Assembly (NCBI GenBank): GCA_904394705.1
Contig: CAJFNJ010000002.1
Span: 1 to 36,657, forward strand
From: Avimicrobium caecorum
Lineage (GTDB): Bacteria > Bacillota > Clostridia > Oscillospirales > Ruminococcaceae
Reading direction: 5' to 3'
DNA length: 36,657 bases
Shown here: positions 30,747 to 36,657 of the stretch, in pieces
Layout: every line of letters starts with the position of its first letter
Numbering within the stretch: the first letter of the stretch is position 1
Program-made: the position numbers and the translations under genes
The notes under the pieces: model-generated
What the model saw: the letters and a program-made list of their open reading frames with translations, nothing else
Databases searched by the model: none
Told to the model about the DNA's origin: nothing

Positions 30747-31616
30747 TCAGCACCGCTTTTCCCGCACCGGCACCCAGATCTCACTGTATGCCTGTCCGGG
30801 GACTGCCGCATCCATGCGGGTAAAGGAAAAACTCAGCGAATCCGCCAGCTCATAATCCGCTGTCACCAGCCACTGGGAATAGATCCGGGCCATGGTGTCC
30901 TGCATCACTGCCGGGAAGGCTCCCTCACAGGGGAACACCGCCCAGAGTAATGCCGGCATCTCCTTGCTGTCCAGTCCGGCGCCGATGTCGGTCTGGCTGG
31001 TGAGCACCCCGATCATGTGGGTGAGCTCTCCCCGCTCCTCCCGGAATCCGCTGTCCGAATCCCAGGAGACATTCACAATCTCTTCCGGGGCAGTGTCCCG
31101 CAGGCGGCGCAGTTCCTCCCGCTGCCCGGGGGTGATGCTCTCCGCCAGCCGCACAATCGCCTCATTGACCCCCTCAAACTGCATGGGCACCCGCCGGCTC
31201 ACTCCCGCAAACCGGAATGCCGGCTTTTCCACGATCCGATATTCCATGGTATCTCCTCCCTGTACTGTCACAATAAAATTCAGCCGCTGGAATGTCCGCC
31301 CCTGCCGGGTGCGGGCCGCTTCGGACGGCAGCAGTCCGCTCCACCGCCGGAATGCCCGGGTGAATCCATCCACCGACTGGTATCCGTACCGGTAGGCTGT
31401 GTCGGTCACCGAACAGCCCCGGAGCAAGGCCCCGCTGGCCTCGGAAAGCCGGCGGTTCTTCACATATTCCTGCAGGGTCATTCCTGTGAGGGCATAGAAC
31501 AGCTGCCGGAAGCTGAGATCCGAAATCCCCACCCCTGCTGCCACCTCCTCCAGACGGAAATCCTCCTCCAGATGCGCTTCAATATAATCCATGGCAGCAT
31601 TGAGCTTTTTGAGCAT
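30747..31616 (-). CDS. AraC-family regulator with GyrI-like effector-binding domain
   Basis: The 289-residue protein starts with a double AraC HTH (residues 1-105): MDYIEAHLEEDFRLEEVAAG, GISDLSFRQLFYALTGMTLQ, then AYRYGYQSVDGFTRAFRRWSG. The C-terminal GyrI-like (AraC_E_bind) domain, about 125-289, begins MEYRIVEKPAFRFAGVSRRV and includes MPALLWAVFPCEGAFP. This Rob/BmrR-like architecture binds hydrophobic or drug-like ligands and usually activates efflux or detoxification genes. GGAGGGGG precedes the ATG at 8 bases. No target gene is adjacent. Confidence 0.92.
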   Translation of the reverse strand: MLKKLNAAMDYIEAHLEEDFRLEEVAAGVGISDLSFRQLFYALTGMTLQEYVKNRRLSEASGALLRGCSVTDTAYRYGYQSVDGFTRAFRRWSGLLPSEAARTRQGRTFQRLNFIVTVQGGDTMEYRIVEKPAFRFAGVSRRVPMQFEGVNEAIVRLAESITPGQREELRRLRDTAPEEIVNVSWDSDSGFREERGELTHMIGVLTSQTDIGAGLDSKEMPALLWAVFPCEGAFPAVMQDTMARIYSQWLVTADYELADSLSFSFTRMDAAVPGQAYSEIWVPVREKRC

Positions 31617-31698
31617 CCTGTTTTCCCCCTCCCTGTCAGAATACCATCTTCTGTGCCGGTCCGCTCGACTTCTCCACAGAAAAACCGTCGCCTGTTTT

Positions 31699-31731
31699 CA
31701 AAAAATCCCCCGGATCACGGTGACCCGGGGG
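31699..31731 (-). terminator. Intrinsic terminator of the ybaK-type gene
   Basis: CCCCCGG (31707-31713) pairs with CCGGGGG (31725-31731); on the minus strand it is followed by ATTTTTT. Confidence 0.8.
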
Positions 31732-31746
31732 AATGATCCCATATTT

Positions 31747-32226
31747 TTATTCCGCCGCAGGCTCGGGGAGCTTGCAAAGATCACACCATTCGCCGCCCGA
31801 GAGCAGTTCCAGTTCCTCCGGAGTGAGCTTGACTGCGCTGTTGGGGCTGCCGCAGGCCGGATAGACAATATCGAACCGCCGCAGCGACGGGTCCAGATAC
31901 ACCTTGACCCCTTCCTTGACACAGAACGGGCAGACACCGCCCACCGCATGGCCCACCAGCTCCACGGCCTCCTCGGGGGTGAGCATCTTGGCCTTGGTGT
32001 GGAACTTCTCCTTGTACTTGTGGTTATCCACCTTGGCATCGCCGGCTGCCACAATGAGCACAACCCCCTCCGGTGTCTTGAAGGACAGGGTCTTGGCAAT
32101 GCGGGCGCCCTCACACCCCAGGGCAGCAGCTGCCAGTTCCACAGTGGCGCTGGATACGGTGAATTCCCGGGCGCGGTCCCCATAACCCCGCTCGGTGAGA
32201 TAATTTTTTACCAGTTCAAATGACAT
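31747..32226 (-). CDS. YbaK/EbsC-type aminoacyl-tRNA deacylase family protein
   Basis: The 159-residue protein is a single YbaK/ProX-like domain: EFTVSSATVELAAAALGCEG, IAKTLSFKTPEGVVLIVAAGD with the conserved Lys, and GHAVGGVCPFCVKEGVKVYLD in place of the GGISPLG loop. Family members hydrolyse mischarged tRNAs such as Cys-tRNA(Pro) or Ala-tRNA(Pro). The Cys-containing loop and PACGSPNSAVKL are typical of the clostridial branch; the exact substrate is open. AAAGGAG lies 10 bases before the ATG, and a promoter is built into the preceding terminator hairpin. Confidence 0.85.
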   Translation of the reverse strand: MSFELVKNYLTERGYGDRAREFTVSSATVELAAAALGCEGARIAKTLSFKTPEGVVLIVAAGDAKVDNHKYKEKFHTKAKMLTPEEAVELVGHAVGGVCPFCVKEGVKVYLDPSLRRFDIVYPACGSPNSAVKLTPEELELLSGGEWCDLCKLPEPAAE

Positions 32227-32266
32227 ATTGGCTCGGCTCCTTTTTCGGACTTATGGATATACTGGC

Positions 32267-32295
32267 ATTGTAACATGGAAAAAGGCGGAGCGCAA
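32267..32295 (-). promoter_or_regulatory. Promoter of the ybaK-type gene, nested in an upstream terminator
   Basis: Reading leftward: TTGCGC (32290-32295), 17 bp, TACAAT (32267-32272). The -35 lies in the left arm of the hairpin at 32279-32315. Confidence 0.65.
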
Positions 32296-32315
32296 TTCCT
32301 GCGCCCCGCCTTTTT
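32279..32315. terminator. Bidirectional intrinsic terminator
   Basis: A 16-bp stem, AAAAAGGCGGAGCGCA (32279-32294) with TGCGCCCCGCCTTTTT (32300-32315), has one mismatch and a 5-base loop. It closes the candidate small RNA transcript on the minus strand. Confidence 0.9.
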
Positions 32316-32381
32316 GTCGTCGATCATCGAATGAAAGTCCGCTTTCCAATGGAAAGGGTGATACAGCAAAAACATCCGACA
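32279..32381 (-). ncRNA. Candidate small RNA (about 100 nt) between tadA and ybaK
   Basis: A strong leftward promoter (TTTACA 32411-32416, 17 bp, TAAAAT 32388-32393) fires into a 100-base stretch that ends at the strong terminator at 32279-32315. No gene lies between promoter and terminator. The transcript would include a perfect CTTTCC-ATT-GGAAAG hairpin and a TCGA-TGA-TCGA hairpin before the terminator. It does not match SRP RNA, tmRNA, RNase P or 6S RNA as far as I can tell. It could also be an attenuated leader of the ybaK-type gene. Confidence 0.45.
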
Positions 32382-32387
32382 TTCCAT

Positions 32388-32416
32388 ATTTTAACATATT
32401 CCGACCGGTTTGTAAA
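32388..32416 (-). promoter_or_regulatory. Strong promoter of the candidate small RNA
   Basis: TTTACA (32411-32416), 17-bp spacer, TAAAAT (32388-32393), read leftward. It lies just after the tadA stop and fits the sigma-A consensus well. Confidence 0.75.
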
Positions 32417-32467
32417 GATTCAACTTGCGGAAAATCCGGGGAAAAGTGGAGAATTTGTCGGGAAGGC

Positions 32468-32941
32468 TCACATCTGGTCTGCTGCCGCTTCCCGCTGCCG
32501 CAGTCCCCGGAAAAACCGGTCCAGTTCTGCCCGGCACTCAGCTTCCAGTACCCCGCTCTTATAATAGGGCACGGTGGGGAAGGGCATGGCGGTGAGATCG
32601 CACACCGATCCCATACACCCGGCCTTGGGGTCCGCTGCCCCATATACCACCCGGCTGATCCGGGCATTGAGGATCGCTCCGGCACACATGGGACAGGGCT
32701 CCAGCGTCACATACAGCACACAGCCGTCCAGCCGCCAGCTCCCCAGCCGCTGACAGGCCTGGCGGATGGCATTGATCTCCGCATGGCCCAGAGGGTCCCG
32801 CTCCGATTCCCGGGTATTGTACCCCACCGAGAGGATCTCCCCGTCCCGGACAATACAGGCCCCCACCGGGATCTCTCCCAGCCGGGCAGCTTCCCGGGCG
32901 GCTTCCAGAGCTGTGCGCATATAGGTTTCATGTGCGGTCAT
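32468..32941 (-). CDS. tadA: tRNA-specific adenosine deaminase TadA
   Basis: The 157-residue protein has the zinc and catalytic motifs HAEINA (His53, Glu55) and PCPMCAGA (Cys83, Cys86) of the tRNA adenosine deaminase branch of the cytidine deaminase fold, with ISRVVYGAADPKAGCMGSV following. It converts A34 to inosine in tRNA-Arg(ACG), essential for decoding CGN codons. GGAGG precedes the ATG. It starts 13 bp after the CPBP gene on the same strand and is probably co-transcribed with it. Confidence 0.95.
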   Translation of the reverse strand: MTAHETYMRTALEAAREAARLGEIPVGACIVRDGEILSVGYNTRESERDPLGHAEINAIRQACQRLGSWRLDGCVLYVTLEPCPMCAGAILNARISRVVYGAADPKAGCMGSVCDLTAMPFPTVPYYKSGVLEAECRAELDRFFRGLRQREAAADQM

Positions 32942-32954
32942 GGGAAGGCCTCCG

Positions 32955-34025
32955 TCAGATCACAAGGAAGTATTTGCTGGTGGTAAAGGCCAGCAGAGCC
33001 AGCAGAGCGAGCATCAGGCCGGTGGAGAAGAACGCTGTGAGCTTCCCGCGTATGGACATAACGGTATTGGAAGCATGCAGCTGGAACATATTGCTGTACC
33101 GGGTGAGCAGCCAGCCCATGGCGATGAAGCCGCTCAGCAGGTATACCACATAGACAATGCTGGTGATGGTCTGCTGACCGTTGATGGAAAAGCTGGCGCT
33201 GATGGCAGAGAGCACCACTGCCAGAGCGTTATTGACAAAGTGGATCGCCATACCGGTGCGCAGGGAACCGGTGCGCAGGACAAAATAGCCGATAGCAAGG
33301 CCGGTGACAAAGGCCATGGGAGCCTGGACCAGATTGCCGTGCACCAGGCCGAAGAGCAGCGAGGAGACAAAGAGGGCGAAGGTATCGCCGAACCGGCGCA
33401 GCGACTGCATGATAGCGCCGCGGAACACCAGTTCCTCCACGATGGCAGGCAGCACAGCCGAGCTGAGGAAGTAGAGGATAAAGGGCACCACACCGGTGGG
33501 CACAGCCGATACCGGGCTGGTGGGATAGAGCCCGAAGGCCGCAAAGAAGACGCTCATGGCAGAGGCGGTATAGGCACCCACCACCACAGTCATCAGGGTG
33601 ATGGGAATGGCTGCCAGGGCAATGCGGGTATCCCGGGGCTGGCTCAGGGGGAAGGCATTGTAGGTGGGAATGCGGATGCGGCGGCAGTAGAGTACAGCCG
33701 GCAGCAGCAGGGCCAGCACATAGGCGCCCATATTGGCGATTTCAGCGGCAGCAGTGTAGCCATCATAGGTCATGATCTGCCCGAACAGCATGGTTTCCAG
33801 GGTCAGGATCAGCTGATAGACCGGCCCTGAGAGCAGCAGGAAACACAGCAGCATCATGGCAATGCCGCTGGAATAGGTGCGGATCATCCGGCGCTCATAA
33901 TCGGCACGGGGCGGCGGAGAAAATCCATATCCTGCCACATAGGTATATCCGCGGGGTTCACTGTTCCCTGTGAAAGGGTTGTGATACAGATCATAGAACC
34001 CGTTGGAATTGTGTTTATCCTGCAT
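32955..34025 (-). CDS. CPBP-family intramembrane metalloprotease (Abi family)
   Basis: At 356 residues with about eight membrane segments it shows the CPBP motifs in order: EELVFRG (Glu197-Glu198, Arg202), FGLVHGN (His229) and AIHFVNN (His262). This is the glutamic intramembrane endopeptidase family (Rce1/CPBP), which includes prenyl-protein proteases and bacteriocin self-immunity proteins. The N-terminal 45 residues are cytosolic and rich in Asn/Tyr/Pro. No bacteriocin gene is near, so a general role is likelier. GGAGG lies 9 bases before the ATG and an extended -10 promoter upstream. It leads the tadA operon. Confidence 0.88.
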   Translation of the reverse strand: MQDKHNSNGFYDLYHNPFTGNSEPRGYTYVAGYGFSPPPRADYERRMIRTYSSGIAMMLLCFLLLSGPVYQLILTLETMLFGQIMTYDGYTAAAEIANMGAYVLALLLPAVLYCRRIRIPTYNAFPLSQPRDTRIALAAIPITLMTVVVGAYTASAMSVFFAAFGLYPTSPVSAVPTGVVPFILYFLSSAVLPAIVEELVFRGAIMQSLRRFGDTFALFVSSLLFGLVHGNLVQAPMAFVTGLAIGYFVLRTGSLRTGMAIHFVNNALAVVLSAISASFSINGQQTITSIVYVVYLLSGFIAMGWLLTRYSNMFQLHASNTVMSIRGKLTAFFSTGLMLALLALLAFTTSKYFLVI

Positions 34026-34091
34026 CAGGCAAAACCTCCATAGAAAACGGCCTGTCCGTTCAGACCGGGATCATCTTTTTTGACTGAGCTT

Positions 34092-34100
34092 ATTATAGCA
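34092..34100 (-). promoter_or_regulatory. Extended -10 promoter of the CPBP-tadA operon
   Basis: Reading leftward TGC-TATAAT (-10 at 34092-34097), about 67 bases before the ATG at 34025. Confidence 0.6.
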
Positions 34101-34195
34101 TACTCCCCCCGGTTAAAAAAACCGCTGTTTTGTGAACGATCTGTAATGATTGTCCGTTTTCTGGAAAACCTTCTCAGCCCATCCTTTTCCGGAGC

Positions 34196-34225
34196 GCATA
34201 AACACCCATCGATCCGCACAGGATA
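34196..34225 (+). promoter_or_regulatory. Sigma-G-like promoter of the spoVA operon
   Basis: GCATA (34196-34200), an 18-bp spacer and CAGGATA (34219-34225) match the forespore sigma-G pattern GNATR-N18-CATNNTA with one mismatch. It lies 45 bases upstream of spoVAC, and spoVA is a classical sigma-G target. Confidence 0.5.
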
Positions 34226-34269
34226 AAGGCAGCGCAGAGCGTGATTTTATTATGAAAGGCGGTGGAGGC

Positions 34270-34713
34270 ATGTCGCTCACTGAATCGGAGTACGACGCGC
34301 TCACCAAACGATATTCCCAGAATTCCAAACCCTGGATCAATGTACCCAAAGCCTTCCTCATCGGCGGCGGGATCTGTGCCCTGGGTCAGGGCCTCATCGA
34401 AGGCTATACCCGGCTGGGTCTCCCGGCGGATCTGGCTTCTGGGGCCTGCAGCATGACGCTGGTTGTCCTCTCGGCCCTGTGCACTGGACTGGGCATCTAT
34501 GACCAGATCGCCCGGCATGCCGGCGCCGGTACCCTGGTACCCATCACCGGCTTTGCCAATGCCATGGTTTCACCGGCCCTGGAATTCAAAAGCGAAGGCC
34601 TGATCCTCGGCACCGGCGCCAAGATGTTTGCCATTGCCGGGCCGGTGCTGGTCTATGGCATCAGTGCTTCGGTGCTGTATGGACTGATCCGGTTCCTGTT
34701 CGGTCAGGCTTAG
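34270..34713 (+). CDS. spoVAC: Stage V sporulation protein AC
   Basis: The 147-residue membrane protein matches SpoVAC: YDALTKRYSQNSKPWINVPK, then AFLIGGGICALGQG, and GAGTLVPITGFANAMVSPAL. SpoVAC is the mechanosensitive channel component of the complex that moves Ca-dipicolinate across the inner forespore membrane during sporulation and germination. Four membrane segments are seen. The ATG at 34270 is taken over one at 34252, with AAAGGCGG about 10 bases upstream. First gene of spoVAC-AD-AE. Confidence 0.93.
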   Translation: MSLTESEYDALTKRYSQNSKPWINVPKAFLIGGGICALGQGLIEGYTRLGLPADLASGACSMTLVVLSALCTGLGIYDQIARHAGAGTLVPITGFANAMVSPALEFKSEGLILGTGAKMFAIAGPVLVYGISASVLYGLIRFLFGQA

Positions 34714-34729
34714 AGAGGAGGAAAACGGT

Positions 34730-35776
34730 TTGGCACTCAAACGCGGAAAACAGACCTATCTGTTCCAGCATCCGGCGGCGATCCAGAGCTTTGCCGCCAT
34801 CGGCTCCAAACGGGAAGGCGAAGGCCCGCTGGGAGAATTCTTTGACACCATCGACCCGGACAGCACCTTTGGTCAGAAGAGCTGGGAACGGGCTGAAAGC
34901 CGTCTGCACCATGACACCGTGGAACTGGCGGTGAAAAAAGCCGGGCTCTCCTATGCGGACCTTGACTGTCTGCTGGCCGGGGACCTGCTCAACCAGTGCA
35001 TCGGCGCCACCTTCGGGGTCCGGGAGCTGGGAATCCCCTATCTGGGCATCTACGGCGCCTGCTCCAATATGGCAGAGGGACTGCTGCTCTCCGCCTTCCT
35101 GGCGGAATCGGGACTGCGGTACCTGGGGGTATCCACGGCGTCCCATTTCTGTACGGCAGAGCGGCAGTACCGGTTCCCGCTGGAATACGGCGGACAGCGC
35201 ACCCCCACCAGCCAGTGGACTGTCACCGGCGGCGGGGCTGTGGTGGTAGCCGGGGCCGCGGCCCAGACACCCGACCAGGCCGGGCCGTGGATTCAGGCGG
35301 CAGCCATCGGCACCATTGAGGACAAGGGCATCAAGGACGCCGCCAACATGGGCGCTGCCATGGCTCCGGCAGCTGCGGTGACCATTCTGGGCTTCCTGTC
35401 CGACACCGGCACCACCCCCGAGGACTATGACCTGATCCTCACCGGCGACCTGGGCCAGGTGGGCAGCGACCTGCTCTACGAGCTGGCAACCCGGGAGGGC
35501 GTGGATCTGCGCTCCCGTCACACCGACTGCGGCCTGCTCATCTATGACCGGGACCGGCAGGATGTCCACGCCGGCGGGTCGGGCTGCGGCTGCTGCGCCT
35601 CGGTATTGTGCAGCTATATCCTGCCCTCCCTGCGGGAAGGACGGGTCAAGCGGGTACTGTTTGCAGCCACCGGGGCTTTGCTCAGCCCCACCAGCACCCA
35701 GCAGGGGGAATCCATTCCCTCCATTGCCCATGCCGTATGCCTGACTTCCCGGAAGGAGGATCTGCCATGGAACTGA
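34730..35776 (+). CDS. spoVAD: Stage V sporulation protein AD
   Basis: The 348-residue protein is a thiolase-fold SpoVAD: GKQTYLFQHPAAIQSFAAIG, LAGDLLNQCIGATFGVREL, YGACSNMAEG with the Cys of the thiolase-like site, and SSGLDTIVTGDLG-like TGDLGQVGSDLLYEL. SpoVAD binds dipicolinic acid directly in the forespore. The start codon is TTG at 34730, supported by GAGGAGG eight bases upstream and by the conserved N-terminus. It overlaps spoVAE by 10 bases. Confidence 0.95.
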   Translation: MALKRGKQTYLFQHPAAIQSFAAIGSKREGEGPLGEFFDTIDPDSTFGQKSWERAESRLHHDTVELAVKKAGLSYADLDCLLAGDLLNQCIGATFGVRELGIPYLGIYGACSNMAEGLLLSAFLAESGLRYLGVSTASHFCTAERQYRFPLEYGGQRTPTSQWTVTGGGAVVVAGAAAQTPDQAGPWIQAAAIGTIEDKGIKDAANMGAAMAPAAAVTILGFLSDTGTTPEDYDLILTGDLGQVGSDLLYELATREGVDLRSRHTDCGLLIYDRDRQDVHAGGSGCGCCASVLCSYILPSLREGRVKRVLFAATGALLSPTSTQQGESIPSIAHAVCLTSRKEDLPWN

Positions 35777-36135
35777 TCGAAGCACTGCTCCGTGCCTTTT
35801 TTGTGGGCGGACTGATCTGCGCTGTGGGCCAGCTGCTCATCGACTATACCCCCTTGACCCCTGCCCGTATCCTGGTATCCTTTGTGGTGCTGGGAGTGGT
35901 GCTGGGCGGCATCGGGATCTATCAGCCGCTTCTGGACTTTGCCGGAGCCGGGGCATCGGTGCCGCTCACCGGCTTCGGCGCCCTGCTGGCAAAGGGGGTC
36001 CGGGACGCCATGGCGGAACAGGGCGCCATCGGAATCCTCACCGGCGGGCTCACTGCCTCTGCGGGCGGCATTACCACTGCCATCACAGCAGCGCTGCTGG
36101 TGGCACTGCTCTGCCGTTCCCGGGACAAGGCATGA
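35767..36135 (+). CDS. spoVAE: Stage V sporulation protein AE (SpoVAEb)
   Basis: The 122-residue membrane protein has AFFVGGLICAVGQLLIDYT and AGAGASVPLTGFGALLAKGV, typical of SpoVAE (the SpoVAEb subunit) and similar to SpoVAC. AAGGAGG lies inside the end of spoVAD and the ATG overlaps the spoVAD stop, so translation is coupled. spoVAA, AB, Ea and AF are not seen, giving the reduced three-gene operon of many Clostridia. Confidence 0.93.
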   Translation: MELIEALLRAFFVGGLICAVGQLLIDYTPLTPARILVSFVVLGVVLGGIGIYQPLLDFAGAGASVPLTGFGALLAKGVRDAMAEQGAIGILTGGLTASAGGITTAITAALLVALLCRSRDKA

Positions 36136-36172
36136 GCGTTTCTCATACCCATTCCCGCACCGGAAGGCTGTT

Positions 36173-36196
36173 CCGGGGAAAGAATTCTCTCCCCGG
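36173..36196 (+). terminator. Hairpin after the spoVA operon
   Basis: CCGGGGA (36173-36179) pairs with TCCCCGG (36190-36196). No U tract follows, so it is only a possible weak terminator. Confidence 0.4.
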
Positions 36197-36240
36197 CGCT
36201 ACATAGTACTTTGGATTTGAAAGGAATTTTTCAGTTCCCC

Positions 36241-36269
36241 TTGACAGGGTGCAATAGATATGCTATTAT
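36241..36269 (+). promoter_or_regulatory. Promoter of tRNA-fMet
   Basis: TTGACA (36241-36246), 17 bp, TATTAT (36264-36269), about 20 bases before the tRNA. Confidence 0.8.
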
Positions 36270-36289
36270 AGTATAGCAATAGAGATTGA

Positions 36290-36365
<76 letters not shown>

Positions 36366-36404
36366 CTAAAAAACGATGAAACCGTGGTTTCATCGTTTTT
36401 TCTT
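36366..36404 (+). terminator. Intrinsic terminator after tRNA-fMet
   Basis: AAAAAACGATGAAACC (36368-36383) pairs perfectly with GGTTTCATCGTTTTTT (36386-36401). Confidence 0.9.
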
Positions 36405-36419
36405 TTTGTCCGGAATCGC

Positions 36420-36441
36420 TTCTGACCCATATTCTGACCCA
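36420..36441. repeat. Tandem TTCTGACCCA repeat near the integrase
   Basis: Two exact copies of TTCTGACCCA (36420-36429, 36432-36441) lie 12 bp apart between the tRNA and the integrase stop. They could be integrase arm-binding repeats. Confidence 0.4.
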
Positions 36442-36464
36442 GATGCGGAAAGGTCCGGAGCGAT

Positions 36465-36657
36465 TCAGAAAGCGCCCGAGAGGACATTCCCCATCACATC
36501 GGCTGCGTGCCGCTGGGCTGTGGTGGTCACATGGGCGTAGGTATCCAGGGTAAATCCAGCAGAATAGTGGCCCAGCATACCCGAGACGGTCTTAATGTCC
36601 ACCCCGTTCTGCAGCGCCAGGGTGGCAAAGGTATGCCGCAGGTCGTGAAACCGGACC
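36465..36657 (-). CDS. Tyrosine recombinase (phage-type integrase), C-terminal part
   Basis: Reading leftward, the last 63 codons encode RFHDLRHTFATLALQNGVDI, then LGHYSAGFTLDTYAHVTTTA. These hold the catalytic HxxR (HDLR), the second His (LGHY) and the nucleophile Tyr (DTYAHV) of the phage-integrase family. The gene continues past the right edge. It points at the 3' end of tRNA-fMet 100 bases away, the normal layout when an integrative element or prophage has inserted in a tRNA gene. Confidence 0.9.
   Translation of the reverse strand, partial: VRFHDLRHTFATLALQNGVDIKTVSGMLGHYSAGFTLDTYAHVTTTAQRHAADVMGNVLSGAF

Noticed and set aside
32318..32520. SRP RNA next to tadA
   Set aside because: The conserved GUCAGGUCCGGAAGGAAGCAGC core is not present; a GGAAGCGGCAGCAG stretch on the minus strand is the coding end of tadA.

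Overview
The window is about 36.7 kb of high-GC DNA from an anaerobic, endospore-forming Firmicute, most likely class Clostridia, order Oscillospirales; the genus cannot be fixed from the sequence. The reasons are a spoVAC-spoVAD-spoVAE operon behind a sigma-G-like promoter, strong AGGAGG ribosome binding sites, many Ser/Glu-rich lipoproteins, and regulator families typical of gut Clostridia. Most of it is ordinary chromosome, but both ends touch mobile elements.

Left edge (1-1960): the last residues of a large serine recombinase abut an HTH regulator whose 5' half is missing. Two small XRE repressors and a SLOG-like Rossmann protein follow, with clear dyad operators. 2.0-4.3 kb: a LysR regulator and a cobalamin-independent methionine-synthase-like enzyme. 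4.3-7.1 kb: a membrane protein, an ion-transporter-superfamily permease and an SPL-type radical SAM protein, all leftward. 7.4-8.4 kb: rplM-rpsI with a strong promoter and a structured leader. 8.5-10.8 kb: three lipoprotein loci, the third broken. 10.9-16.5 kb: the Mn efflux pump mntP with an elaborate upstream region, an M20 amidohydrolase, a PdaA-like deacetylase lipoprotein and a Na/Pi cotransporter-PhoU fusion.

16.8-23.6 kb runs mostly leftward: a membrane sensor-like protein, a MATE exporter, a NagD-type HAD phosphatase, a C_GCAxxG_C_C protein, a TetR regulator translationally coupled to a lipoprotein, and a PhoH-type PIN-ATPase. 23.9-30.7 kb runs rightward: an unknown membrane protein, then a BlaI-type repressor, an M56 (BlaR1-like) membrane metalloprotease with an unusual predicted beta-propeller ectodomain instead of a penicillin-binding domain, and two large lipoproteins. 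This is the best candidate for an undescribed system. The C-terminal part of its lipoproteins resembles the lipoproteins at 9-10.7 kb.

30.7-34.0 kb runs leftward: an AraC/GyrI-like regulator, a YbaK-type deacylase, a candidate small RNA with its own promoter and terminator, tadA and a CPBP membrane protease. 34.3-36.1 kb holds spoVAC-AD-AE. At the right end an initiator tRNA-fMet is followed by the 3' end of a tyrosine integrase pointing at it, the usual arrangement of a tRNA-targeted integrative element that continues outside the window. No CRISPR array, rRNA or complete insertion sequence was seen.
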